Shown here: in pieces, positions 1 through 8,336 of the stretch
Layout of the letters: each line of letters opens with the position of its first letter
Numbering within the stretch: position 1 is the stretch's first letter
Assembly (NCBI GenBank): GCA_050180235.1
Contig: JBFXEJ010000004.1
Location: 62,001-126,000 of the forward strand
Reading direction: 5' to 3'
Length of the DNA: 64,000 nt
Source of the DNA: JAABRU01 sp050180235
GTDB taxonomy: Bacteria > Desulfobacterota > Desulfobacteria > Desulfobacterales > Desulfococcaceae
Notes under the pieces: model-generated
Told to the model about the DNA's origin: nothing
Database searches by the model: none
The model's input: only the letters and a program-made list of their open reading frames with translations
Position numbers and translations under genes: made by a program

Positions 1-1
1 G

Positions 2-136
2 GAAACACATATTGCTTCGGTGAAAAATATTCCGGACGGGAAATCCGCGGAAAAAAAAGATGAATGTGAATTTGTTCTGGATGAAATGACAAATGAAGTT
101 AAACGGGTATGCAAATCTGACTACGAGAGCTACTGA
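2..136 (+). CDS. C-terminal end of an unidentified protein (partial)
   Basis: An open frame enters at the left edge and stops at TGA 134-136, giving 44 C-terminal residues. The tail is charged (Lys, Asp, Glu) and ends in DYESY. I do not recognise a family. It is followed by a block of mobile repeats, so the stop looks like a true gene end. Only the frame and plausible amino-acid composition support it. Confidence 0.4.
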   Translation, partial: ETHIASVKNIPDGKSAEKKDECEFVLDEMTNEVKRVCKSDYESY

Positions 137-178
137 GCGGGGTGTCAGGTTTCAGGAAAATGAAAGTAATGACTGCTT

Positions 179-316
179 AGGTGATTTCCATTAATGATTA
201 TACCGTTTTTCGCAGGGCGGGCACGGCTTTCTGTGCCCGCCGTCCTGCTGAAACGGTGGGCACAAAAAGCCGTGCCCACCCTACAATGATGGTACATTTT
301 TTCATGGAAATCGCCT
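179..316 (+). repeat. Family A palindromic element, copy 1
   Basis: About 138 bp with imperfect terminal inverted repeats AGGTGATTTCC / GGAAATCGCCT. The core is a long GC-rich hairpin with the arms GGGCACGGCTTT and AAAGCCGTGCCC. Further copies lie at 15121-15258, 15303-15418 (left end missing) and 32419-32556. No transposase is encoded, so it behaves like a MITE. Confidence 0.85.
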
Positions 317-331
317 TAAACATGACCGCTG

Positions 332-434
332 AGGTGATTTCCGGAAAAGAATATACCACCAAAGTATCAAAAGCTTCCAGCTTTTGCCCTGTGCCTGTGA
401 ACTGAACCGGGATATTTATTTTCAGAAATCACCT
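332..434 (+). repeat. Family B palindromic element, copy 1
   Basis: About 103 bp with termini AGGTGATTTCC and GAAATCACCT and the internal palindrome AAAGCTTCCAGCTTTTG. Copies are at 8189-8288, 11794-11896, 28121-28208, 35448-35551, 62755-62850 and 62879-62981. Its ends match those of family A, which suggests one mobilising enzyme for both. Confidence 0.85.
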
Positions 435-477
435 GAAACATGACCACTGAAACCCGAACACTGAACCCGGATACTGT

Positions 478-608
478 TATACCAATTCGCCATTGGTTTT
501 ATACAATGCCGGAGGAGTGCAAAAATTAAGCGGAGCGGTTTTTTGCAAACGCCCGGCAGCGGAAAAACTGACAATAAATATCGTATCAAATCAATGGAGA
601 ATTGGCAT
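478..608 (+). repeat. Family C palindromic element, copy 1, abutting holA
   Basis: About 131 bp starting ATACCAATTCGCCATTGG and ending CAATGGAGAATTGGCAT. Full relatives lie at 11905-12043 and 17774-17911. The right end stops one base before the holA start codon and contains GGAGA at 596-600, nine bases before the ATG. Confidence 0.8.
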
Positions 609-609
609 T

Positions 610-2058
610 ATGCCTGAAACTGATTACAAATCCTTAAAAGAACATCTGAACCGGCCATTTCCCGTGTGGCTGATTCACGGAGAGGAAATGCTCTGCAACA
701 ACGCGTTTGCCTCGGTTCTGGATACCCTGATTCCGCCTTCGGAACGGAGCATGAATTATGAACCGGTGGAGCAGGACAATGTGCAGGAGGCCATTGCCAA
801 AGTCAACACCTTTTCCATGCTTTCCGGCAAAAAAGTGGTGGCTCTGCGGGATTCCCGCATATTTTATTCCGGTCAGGAAGATGCGGATTTTCTGGAAAAA
901 GCCAGAGACGCATATGAAGCAAAGGACATGAAAAAAGCCGCAAAATTTTTCACTGTGTTTCTGGGATCAAAAAATATTTCCTATGATGATCTGCAGGGCG
1001 GCAACCGCGATGAGATTCTCAAAGCCGCAGCAGAACAGATCGGAGACGGCAAATGGGTCGATGAACTTGCGGCATACTGCCGGGACAAAGGACTTTCCCC
1101 TGCTGCGGTGCAGGATCATATGGCAGAACTGCAGAAGGCCCTTGAAAAAGGTTTTCCTCCGGGAAACTGTCTGCTGATTACCACCGATATGGCGGATAAA
1201 CGGCGCAGTCTTTACAAAACCATCAGAGATCATGGCATTATCGTAGACTGCAGTGTTCCCAAAGGCAGCACAAAGGCGGACAAAACCGCGCAGGAAGCTG
1301 TTCTGAATGAACAGATGCGCAGTGTTCTGGGGGAAAGCGGCAAAGTCATGGATACAGCCGCGTACCATGCCTTATGTGAGATGACCGGTTTTGCCCTGAG
1401 AACCTTTACTGCCAGTCTGGAAAAACTGATCCAGTATGTGGGGGAACGCAGAAATATCACAGCAGAGGATGTGCATGCGGTACTCAAACGCACCCGTCAG
1501 GATCCCATTTATGAACTGACCAATGCCCTGTCTGACCGGAACACGGAAGCCTGCCTTTTTTATCTAAGTTCTTTGATTTCCGAAGGACTTTTTCCCCTTC
1601 AGATTCTTGCTGCCCTTGTCAATCAGACCCGGAAACTTCTGGTAATCAAATGTTTTACAGAAAGCAGTCTGGGAAAAGCATGGAAATCCGGCATGTCCTA
1701 CCAGCAGTTTCAGACTGCGGTTCTGCCCCAGATGCTCAAATCTGATCAGCAGATACAGGCGCATCTGGAATCCTGGGAGGAAATGACGTCCGGGGAAAAA
1801 GAGGGGGATACAGGCAAAAAAAAGAAAAAAAGCAAAACAGCGACAGATCTGCTGATGGCAAAAAATCCCAAAAGCCCCTATCCCCTGTATCTGGGTCTGC
1901 AGAAAGCCGACCGTTTCAGCGCAAAGGAACTGAAGAATGCAATGGAATGGCTGGGACAGGCTGATCTGCATCTGAAAACCGGGGGACACAATCCCAAACT
2001 GATTCTGGAAACCGTGATCCTCCGGATCTGTTCTACGCAAAAATCCCAATTTTTATAG
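610..2058 (+). CDS. holA: DNA polymerase III subunit delta
   Basis: 482-residue HolA-type clamp-loader subunit, which opens the sliding clamp during replication. The N-terminal part carries the P-loop-like fold without a working Walker A. Residues from about 260 onward (GESGKVMDTAAYHALCEM, later LFPLQILAALVNQTRKLLV) match the family's helical and collar domains. It is about 140 residues longer than E. coli HolA (343), with an insertion near residues 115-190 and a Lys-rich stretch (GKKKKKSKT) near 410. An upstream in-frame ATG at 493 lies inside a repeat element. I chose 610 because the protein then begins as HolA does and has GGAGA nine bases upstream, supplied by the repeat end. Confidence 0.88.
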   Translation: MPETDYKSLKEHLNRPFPVWLIHGEEMLCNNAFASVLDTLIPPSERSMNYEPVEQDNVQEAIAKVNTFSMLSGKKVVALRDSRIFYSGQEDADFLEKARDAYEAKDMKKAAKFFTVFLGSKNISYDDLQGGNRDEILKAAAEQIGDGKWVDELAAYCRDKGLSPAAVQDHMAELQKALEKGFPPGNCLLITTDMADKRRSLYKTIRDHGIIVDCSVPKGSTKADKTAQEAVLNEQMRSVLGESGKVMDTAAYHALCEMTGFALRTFTASLEKLIQYVGERRNITAEDVHAVLKRTRQDPIYELTNALSDRNTEACLFYLSSLISEGLFPLQILAALVNQTRKLLVIKCFTESSLGKAWKSGMSYQQFQTAVLPQMLKSDQQIQAHLESWEEMTSGEKEGDTGKKKKKSKTATDLLMAKNPKSPYPLYLGLQKADRFSAKELKNAMEWLGQADLHLKTGGHNPKLILETVILRICSTQKSQFL

Positions 2059-2126
2059 ATAATTATATTTTTTTGCTGTTTTTCTGATACAGCGGCACAG
2101 GGTAACTGCAAATTCCCCTGAAATGA

Positions 2127-2195
2127 CCAACTGAAAGTTTGATGTCTGCATACGCGATGCCAAATTTTCAGTTGGGCACTCCTCTGTTTTTTTTT
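2127..2195 (+). terminator. Possible rho-independent terminator after holA
   Basis: The arms CCAACTGAAAGTTTG (2127-2141) and CAAATTTTCAGTTGG (2161-2175) pair over 15 positions with one G/T mismatch. A T-run follows at 2187-2195. The 19-base loop and the 11-base gap before the T-run are not ideal. Confidence 0.45.
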
Positions 2196-2250
2196 ACCGG
2201 ATATGGCATTGGCGTTTTGCAGGGAACAGGGAAAAGAGCAAAGTAATATA

Positions 2251-2279
2251 TTGACACATTCCCGTATTTATCATAATCT
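2251..2279 (+). promoter_or_regulatory. Sigma-70-type promoter for the OmpA-like lipoprotein
   Basis: TTGACA at 2251-2256, a 17-base spacer and TAATCT at 2274-2279. This would give a leader of about 140 bases before the ATG at 2427. Confidence 0.6.
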
Positions 2280-2426
2280 TATGCAAAGAGATCTTCGGAA
2301 AATTTTTTCACCTGCCCGATTTCTATGGCAGAATCTTTCTGCCGCAGGTGGATATTTTCTGAAAATCTGTATTTATTTTAATGGATTAAAGCAAAAAACC
2401 AAAATGAGGGAAAGGAAAAGAGAAAA

Positions 2427-3083
2427 ATGAAAAAACTGATGCTGATTTTTGTTGCAGGAGCGATGGTATTCACAGGATGTGCCGCACCCCAGACGAAGAC
2501 GGGAAAAGGGGCGGCTTATGGCACTGCGGGTGGCGCGGCCGCGGGTGCACTGGCCGGACAGCTTATCGGCAAAGACACCAAATCCACACTGATTGGTGCG
2601 GCAGTTGGTGCGGCAGTTGGTGCGGCAGCCGGAGCAGGTGTGGGACAGATGATGGACAAACAGGAGCAGGAATATACACAGGCCCTGGCCGCCTCTGATG
2701 CTGCCTCAGTCCGCCGGGAAGGCAACCTGCTTGCCATCACACTCAAGGGTGACGTGTCTTTTGATACCAACTCTGCCAGGATCAGACCCGGACTGTATTC
2801 GGAAATTGACCGGATTGCCCAGGTTATGGCCCAGTATCCCCAAACCCGTGTCATGGTGGAAGGTCATACAGACAGTAAAGGCAGCGAGGCATATAATATG
2901 GAACTGTCCAGAAAACGGGCAGATGCTGTAAGGACTGAACTGGTGAAACGCGGGGTCAGTTCTTCCCAGATTCAGACCGTTGCCTATGGTGAAACCATGC
3001 CTATGGCTTCCAATGATACTGCCGAAGGACGCCAGCAGAACCGCAGAGTTGAAATTAAAATCGAACCCACTTCCGCCGGTTAG
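2427..3083 (+). CDS. OmpA-family outer-membrane lipoprotein with glycine zipper
   Basis: 218 residues. A signal peptide ends in the lipobox VFTGC, so the mature N-terminus is a lipidated Cys near residue 18. Residues about 30-75 are a Gly/Ala-rich glycine zipper (GGAAAGALAG and AAVGAAVGAAAGAG), partly coded by short tandem repeats. Residues about 95-215 are an OmpA C-terminal domain with the peptidoglycan-binding signature (VEGHTDSKGS, then NMELSRKRADAVRTEL and QNRRVEIKI). This arrangement matches YiaD-like lipoproteins that link the outer membrane to peptidoglycan. It appears to be a single-gene unit behind its own promoter. Confidence 0.9.
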   Translation: MKKLMLIFVAGAMVFTGCAAPQTKTGKGAAYGTAGGAAAGALAGQLIGKDTKSTLIGAAVGAAVGAAAGAGVGQMMDKQEQEYTQALAASDAASVRREGNLLAITLKGDVSFDTNSARIRPGLYSEIDRIAQVMAQYPQTRVMVEGHTDSKGSEAYNMELSRKRADAVRTELVKRGVSSSQIQTVAYGETMPMASNDTAEGRQQNRRVEIKIEPTSAG

Positions 3084-3111
3084 GACTGGGAACAGAACAA
3101 TCTGACTGCAA

Positions 3112-3144
3112 AGACTTCCGAAGTTTCCCAAACTTCGGAAGTCT
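3112..3144. terminator. Perfect hairpin between convergent genes
   Basis: The 15-base arms AGACTTCCGAAGTTT and AAACTTCGGAAGTCT are exact complements with a CCC loop. It lies between the convergent lipoprotein and hydrolase genes. No strong T-run follows on either side, so a terminator role is likely but not certain. Confidence 0.5.
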
Positions 3145-3242
3145 GACACTGCAACAGGCATATTGTTTTCCGGGCACTCTCTTTGCCCTTATACCTTCAA
3201 AATGACATCTTTCATCCTTCCGCAGGCGGCTGCATTTCCTGT

Positions 3243-3989
3243 TTATTCAGGCAGTTTTTCCAGAAGCCATCTTTTGTACCATTCAACCGCCTCCCGGAAA
3301 AATTTTTCCTGATTGTCCTTCGCTGTCATGCGGTGATCTCCGTTTCTTAGCATGATGATCCTCTTGGGCAGGACTGCTTTCTGATAGAGCCGGTGGGCCT
3401 CGGAAGGCGGAACGATTTTATCCGAATCCCCGTGAAAAATCAGAATATGATGCACACCGGCAATCTTTGCGCTGAGATCGAACTGAAGTGCTGCGGGATT
3501 GATATTTTTCAGATTCGGATCCTCAGATTTTTCAATGGCTTTGAAAACCGGTGCGCTTTTTAGCGGGGCAGCAAATGTCACTATGGCGCTGACTCCCGCT
3601 TTTTTAAACACATTCAGACAGGCAGCACCGCCCAGACTGCTCCCGAAAAGGGCTATCTTATTTTCCAGCTCATTCTGCTCCCTCATGATTTTGATCGCGC
3701 TGATCAGATCATTGCACCGGGCCTCAAACCCTGTGACTTCCCTGAAATTTCCCTCGCTGGCCCCGCAGCCCCTGTGGTCGAACCGGAAAAAGGCAATTCC
3801 TGCGGCAGTGCAGTCACGGGCCAGTTGGATCTGCTTGGGAGAACTGCTGTCGCTGAACAGTCCGTGGGAACCGATGACCACGGGGGGATTTGCTGCTTCG
3901 GCCGGAAGGTGCAATATGCCCTTCAGATGGAAGTCTCCGCTGGTAAATGTAATTTCTCTTTGAATTGCTTCAGGTTCTGTTTCAGACAT
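3243..3989 (-). CDS. Alpha/beta hydrolase
   Basis: 248-residue serine hydrolase of the alpha/beta fold, esterase/peptidase-like. It shows the nucleophile elbow GSSLGG, an oxyanion region GSHGLFSDSSSP, the acid in FHGDSDKIVPP and the base in NGDHRM. The open frame extends upstream to 4124. I start at MSETEPEAIQ because GAGGTGA lies about ten bases upstream and the upstream residues are not hydrolase-like. There is no signal peptide, so it is probably cytoplasmic. The substrate cannot be told from sequence. It converges with the lipoprotein gene. Confidence 0.85.
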   Translation of the reverse strand: MSETEPEAIQREITFTSGDFHLKGILHLPAEAANPPVVIGSHGLFSDSSSPKQIQLARDCTAAGIAFFRFDHRGCGASEGNFREVTGFEARCNDLISAIKIMREQNELENKIALFGSSLGGAACLNVFKKAGVSAIVTFAAPLKSAPVFKAIEKSEDPNLKNINPAALQFDLSAKIAGVHHILIFHGDSDKIVPPSEAHRLYQKAVLPKRIIMLRNGDHRMTAKDNQEKFFREAVEWYKRWLLEKLPE

Positions 3990-4346
3990 AAAACACTCAC
4001 CTCTTGATTTTTGCCAATGATTGATAATATAACAGGAGTCATGAACGTGAACTTTTACTGTTTTGCTGACAATGCCAACCATAAAATCCGTTTTTTCATT
4101 CCGGATTCTCCGGCAGCGGGCCATGTTTTCAGAAAATAAATTTCAGATTATCTGTTTGACTGCGGTTTTTCCATAATCTATTTTTGCACGTTTCGCAAGA
4201 GACATTTGCAGATGAACACAATGAAGAGTTCAAAGCCGGAAAAATTTACAGGACATAGGCAACCCTGCCGGACGGCACAGTTTCAGTCTTCGTTTTTTTT
4301 TTCAGGGAATCCGCCCCATACCCGTTTTTCCGCATAAGAGGAGAAA

Positions 4347-6734
4347 ATGAAGATACAGTCAAAACTCTCTTTTTTTTCAGCCCTGGTTCTGATTTTCATA
4401 ACCCTGTCCGTGCTTATGTCCGGCAGTTTTGTCATTGCAGACATCATATATGATCTTCACCGCCGGATGCTTTCACTGGAAATGTCATATGTGATCAGCG
4501 AAGTGGAAAAATTCCGGTCTCTTTCTGAAAAAGAGATACTCTCCGGGCCGGCGGACTGTGAAGTTTCGGCACTGGAAAAGGTTGCCGGAAAATTCAGGTA
4601 TTCACCTTATGGAAAAAGCGGAAATCTTTTTCTGATCTCCAAAGACAGAAAAATAATCCTCTGGCCGGGCCGCAGCAGAGGTGAAACAGCAGAGGAGGAA
4701 TTTCTGGATGAAATGATCCGGAAAAGGGAAGGGTTCACAGCATTTGCATACAAAGGGGAACGCCATTTCTGCATATTCCGCACCACTGCCCCCTGGAACT
4801 GGCTCGCGTGCATTTCTCTGACCCGGGACGAGATGTTTGAACAAAGATCCCTGTTTTTCCATATCATTTTTCTGATATCCGCAATTTCTCTTCCTGTGCT
4901 CATTGGTATCACCCGGATATTTTCCCGCGGATATGTCAGACGCATTGAGCAAACCCTGACCTGTATCAGACGTCTGGAAAAAGGGGATATGAGCGCTTTC
5001 ATAGAACCTGCGGATTCCTGTGATGAAATTGGCATACTGCAGAGGGGAATCAATGCCATGACTGCCGAACGGAGCCGGGTGGTTGAAGAACTGAGATCGG
5101 TTCATCAGCGTATGCTTGATATTATTGAATTTCTTCCTGATGCCACCTTTGTGGTGGATCGTGACAGAAAAATCATTGCATGGAACAGGGGCATGGAAAA
5201 AATAACCGGTATTCCCCAAAGCAGTGTCATCGGAAAAGGCAATTATGAATATACCTTTCATTTTCACGGGGAACGGAAACCAGCGCTGATTGATTTTTTC
5301 TGGAACGAGAATCCCTCAGTGCATATGCAGTACAGAAGATTTGAAAAAAAAGGGAACATACTTTATGCGGAAATATTTCTGCCCGGTCTTAACAGGGGAA
5401 AGGGCGCATATCTGTGGCTTACTGCCTCCCCTCTGCTGGATAAGGACGGAAATCTCACCGGAGCTATTGAATCCATCAGGGACGTGACTGCACACAGACA
5501 GACGGTTCAGATGCTTGAACTGGCAAAATTTTCCGTGGACAATTCAGTGGATGCGGCATATTGGGTCGGGTCGGACGGGCAATGCCTTTATGTCAATCAG
5601 ACAGCCTGCGATGTACTGGGATACACCCGCAAAGAATTTTCCGCTTTGCATATCCATGATGTTGATCCCAATTACCCAAAGGAAAAATGGCCGGAAGCAT
5701 GGGCTCTTATCAAAAAAAAGAAGGCATTTACCATAGAGACCTGCCACCGGACAAAACAGGAGCATGTATTCCCTGTGGAAATCACGGGCCGGTATCTGGA
5801 ATTTGAGGGAAAAGAATATTATTTCTGTTTTGCGCGCGATATTACGGAGCGCAAAAAAACAGAGGACGAACTGGCCCGGCATCGGGAGCATTTGGAAAAA
5901 CTGGTGGAGGAACGGACTGCGGAACTGAAAAATGCCTATATGGCCCTGCAGGAATCCTTTCTCTCTCTGGAAAAAACCCAGGATCAGCTTGTGCAGTCCA
6001 GAAAAATGGCAGCACTCGGGGGACTGGTGGCCGGTGTGGCGCATGAAATCAACACTCCTGTAGGCATCGGAGTAACAGCAGCTTCTTTTATTGAAGAAAA
6101 AACACGGATTTTTTCCAAAATGTATACTTCCGGAGAAATGAAACGATCTGATCTGGAAAAATATCTGGAAACTGTGGGTGAAGCCACAGCCTCCCTGCTG
6201 ACCAATCTGAACCGGTCTGCTCAGCTGATCAACAGTTTCAAGCAGGTGGCTGTGGATCAGTCCAGCGGGGAAAAAAGGGTGTTCTGCTTAAAATCCTATG
6301 TCGAAGAGGTGCTGCTGAGTCTGCGGCCCAGTTACAAAAAAACAAAGCACAGCATTACCGTCAACTGTCCCGAAGATCTGAAACTGGACAGTTATCCGGG
6401 GGCCTTTTCCCAGATTATCACCAATCTGGTGATGAATTCGCTGGTTCACGGATTTGAGGGCATGGAAGCGGGGCAGATTGTCTTTGACATATCCACAGCC
6501 GGGAATATGCTGTTTTTCCGTTACAGTGATAATGGCAGGGGCATACCTGCCGAGCATCTGGACAGAATATTCGATCCCTTTTTCACCACCCGCCGGCAGA
6601 AGGGGGGGACAGGTTTGGGAATGCATATTGTCTACAATATTGTTTCCGGAACCCTGAACGGGCAGATTACCTGCGAAAAAAAGGACAGGGGAATTTCATT
6701 TCTGATAAAAATGCCTTTTTCCCGCGGTCAGTGA
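4347..6734 (+). CDS. Membrane sensor histidine kinase (Cache-like, HAMP, PAS-PAS)
   Basis: 795 residues. TM1 is at about 8-32, followed by an extracytoplasmic Cache-like domain (GKSGNLFLISKDRKI near 95), TM2 at about 172-195, HAMP at about 195-247, two PAS domains (about 255-375 and 390-510), a coiled coil, a DHp helix with phosphoacceptor His566 in GVAHEINTP, and a HATPase domain with N, G1 (DNGRGIP) and G2 (GGTGLGMHIV) boxes. It should autophosphorylate in response to an external or PAS-sensed signal. No response regulator is adjacent, so it is an orphan kinase. The start has AGAGGAGAAA just upstream. A strong terminator follows. Confidence 0.92.
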   Translation: MKIQSKLSFFSALVLIFITLSVLMSGSFVIADIIYDLHRRMLSLEMSYVISEVEKFRSLSEKEILSGPADCEVSALEKVAGKFRYSPYGKSGNLFLISKDRKIILWPGRSRGETAEEEFLDEMIRKREGFTAFAYKGERHFCIFRTTAPWNWLACISLTRDEMFEQRSLFFHIIFLISAISLPVLIGITRIFSRGYVRRIEQTLTCIRRLEKGDMSAFIEPADSCDEIGILQRGINAMTAERSRVVEELRSVHQRMLDIIEFLPDATFVVDRDRKIIAWNRGMEKITGIPQSSVIGKGNYEYTFHFHGERKPALIDFFWNENPSVHMQYRRFEKKGNILYAEIFLPGLNRGKGAYLWLTASPLLDKDGNLTGAIESIRDVTAHRQTVQMLELAKFSVDNSVDAAYWVGSDGQCLYVNQTACDVLGYTRKEFSALHIHDVDPNYPKEKWPEAWALIKKKKAFTIETCHRTKQEHVFPVEITGRYLEFEGKEYYFCFARDITERKKTEDELARHREHLEKLVEERTAELKNAYMALQESFLSLEKTQDQLVQSRKMAALGGLVAGVAHEINTPVGIGVTAASFIEEKTRIFSKMYTSGEMKRSDLEKYLETVGEATASLLTNLNRSAQLINSFKQVAVDQSSGEKRVFCLKSYVEEVLLSLRPSYKKTKHSITVNCPEDLKLDSYPGAFSQIITNLVMNSLVHGFEGMEAGQIVFDISTAGNMLFFRYSDNGRGIPAEHLDRIFDPFFTTRRQKGGTGLGMHIVYNIVSGTLNGQITCEKKDRGISFLIKMPFSRGQ

Positions 6735-6740
6735 TAACAG

Positions 6741-6783
6741 AAAATCCCGAAAGGTGACACTGTGTCACCTTTCGGGATTTTTA
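6741..6783. terminator. Strong bidirectional terminator
   Basis: A 20-base exact inverted repeat (AAAATCCCGAAAGGTGACAC and its complement) flanked by A-run and T-run. It sits between the convergent kinase and PEP-CTERM genes and can serve both. Confidence 0.9.
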
Positions 6784-6816
6784 TAAATACGGAAGCCCCC
6801 GTTTTTTCTGCGCAGA

Positions 6817-7602
6817 TTATTTCTTAAAAATTTTCTTTCTCCCCAGCCCGCCCAGTCCGATCAGTCCGGTTCCCAAAAGAAACATGGTTGCCGGTTCAGG
6901 TGTCGGTACAGTGCCCTGTCCCATGAGGTTGTCGTTTCCGCATCCCATTGTATAATGTGCGGTAAAATCATTTCCGGCAAGAAAAGCAAGGTCTATGCCA
7001 GTTACAACATTATGGGAACCTCCTGTAAAATCAACAGCAGCATTGCTTAGTCCGGTAAGATATTCAAATCCGATGTTTTCTGAGATCAGATTCCCCCCGG
7101 AAGCGTAGCGCCAGGGATTTGAGCCCTGATTCTGTTTGTAATAAGAACCAATTGTAGAGGTATCACTGTCCAACTTATAAATATCATAAGTTAAACTGCT
7201 GAAATCAAGTGTCAGTGCATAATCATAGCCAAAGGTATTTGTTACAACTGTATTTCCGTCTTTCTTCCCATGAATATCTCCGAAAACCGCATCCCCGTCA
7301 ATATCAATAAATATATCTCCGGATGTGTACCCATCCACACCATTTGCAAAATCATATCCGCCGATCATGCTAAGGATTGTTCCATCCAGAAAAAAACCTT
7401 CCAAATCCCATTTCTGAGCTGCCACCATGCCCGGCTCCACTTCATTGTCCTCAGATGTGGAAGAATACCATGTATTACTGCCTGTCTGAGTGTTTTTATC
7501 AGGTATGGTGATATTTGTTCCCAAAGAGAGCGCATAGGCATTTCCATATAATAAAGAGAATGCTGCAACAGCCACTGCCAGTTTTTTAACGAACTGTTTC
7601 AT
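6817..7602 (-). CDS. PEP-CTERM sorting-domain surface protein
   Basis: 261 residues. It has an N-terminal signal peptide (about 1-24, ending NAYA), a Ser/Thr/Asn/Asp-rich secreted body with many Gly and aromatic residues, and a classic PEP-CTERM tail: TPEPATMF, the hydrophobic stretch LLGTGLIGLGGLG, then RKKIFKK. Such proteins are cut by an EpsH-type exosortase and usually linked to exopolysaccharide or biofilm. The body has no recognised catalytic domain. GGAGG lies just upstream of the ATG, and a sigma-54-type promoter lies about 75 bases upstream. No exosortase is in the window. Confidence 0.92.
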   Translation of the reverse strand: MKQFVKKLAVAVAAFSLLYGNAYALSLGTNITIPDKNTQTGSNTWYSSTSEDNEVEPGMVAAQKWDLEGFFLDGTILSMIGGYDFANGVDGYTSGDIFIDIDGDAVFGDIHGKKDGNTVVTNTFGYDYALTLDFSSLTYDIYKLDSDTSTIGSYYKQNQGSNPWRYASGGNLISENIGFEYLTGLSNAAVDFTGGSHNVVTGIDLAFLAGNDFTAHYTMGCGNDNLMGQGTVPTPEPATMFLLGTGLIGLGGLGRKKIFKK

Positions 7603-7674
7603 TTTTTTTCCTCCGTTATCTGATTTGATAATGAAATAAATACCTGTTTGATTACGATTGCTGTCACTTTTATA

Positions 7675-7690
7675 TGCATACAGCGTGCCG
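7675..7690 (-). promoter_or_regulatory. Sigma-54 (-24/-12) promoter for the PEP-CTERM gene
   Basis: Read on the minus strand the site is CGGCACGCTGTATGCA. The GG and GC dinucleotides have the obligatory -24/-12 spacing, and the match to TGGCACGNNNNTTGCA is nearly complete. Transcription would start about 60 bases before the ATG. PEP-CTERM systems are known to be linked to the sigma-54 activator PrsR, which fits. Confidence 0.65.
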
Positions 7691-8188
7691 TTTTACATTT
7701 TTTATTCATAAATTGCTCTGAAAAAATAATAATATTTTGATTTTTATAATTAAAAAAATTTCAGATTCCTGATATTTTGATATGTTTATATTTAATTATC
7801 CGATTATATTAATAAAATATATAATAATTTAATATAATTATAAAATATTTAAATATGTATTTACCTCCAAATTTTGTTGATTTTAATCTAATTATCTGTT
7901 TATAAATAAAATACTGGAAACAAAAATAGGTATGCGGCAAAAAGGGAAATACCGGAATTGACAAAAATTGTAAACATTTTTTGGCATACCATCATTTTTT
8001 GATGATTAAGTATAAAACCATAAATTACAAGATGTTCAGATTATAATTTTTTTAATAACCCTAACTCATCACCGCACAGGCATACTACAGATGTCTGCGA
8101 AACCTTATGAAACCAAGACTCCGCCTGTTTGAAAAAACCTGATCCATGATTGAAAATACATCATAAAATGCTTATATTTGTAACTTAT
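7691..8188. other. AT-rich non-coding stretch
   Basis: About 500 bases between the divergent PEP-CTERM and rarA genes, very AT-rich (runs such as TATATAATAATTTAATATAA). No gene or clear hairpin is seen. It may hold upstream activator sites for the sigma-54 promoter, as intrinsically bent DNA often does, but I see no defined operator. Confidence 0.5.
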
Positions 8189-8288
8189 GGTGATTTCTGA
8201 AAATAATATTCCGGGTCAGTTCACAGGCACAGGGCACAAACCGGAAGCCTGTGCTGATTTTCCGGGATATTCTTTTCCGGAAATCACC
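8189..8288 (+). repeat. Family B element, copy 2, at the rarA start
   Basis: GGTGATTTC at the left end and GGAAATCACC at the right end. The core is diverged from other copies (GAAGCCTGTGCTG). It ends at the base before an in-frame ATG at 8289 in the rarA reading frame. Confidence 0.75.
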
Positions 8289-8336
8289 ATGACGGTTTTT
8301 AGCATGGAAACCTCTTCCGCAGCATCCGGAATATGT

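Noticed and set aside
181..405. Open frame through family A and B repeats (also 32259-32558 and 15068-15256)
   Set aside because: The same peptide recurs wherever the repeat occurs and has no gene-like start; it is a product of the palindrome.
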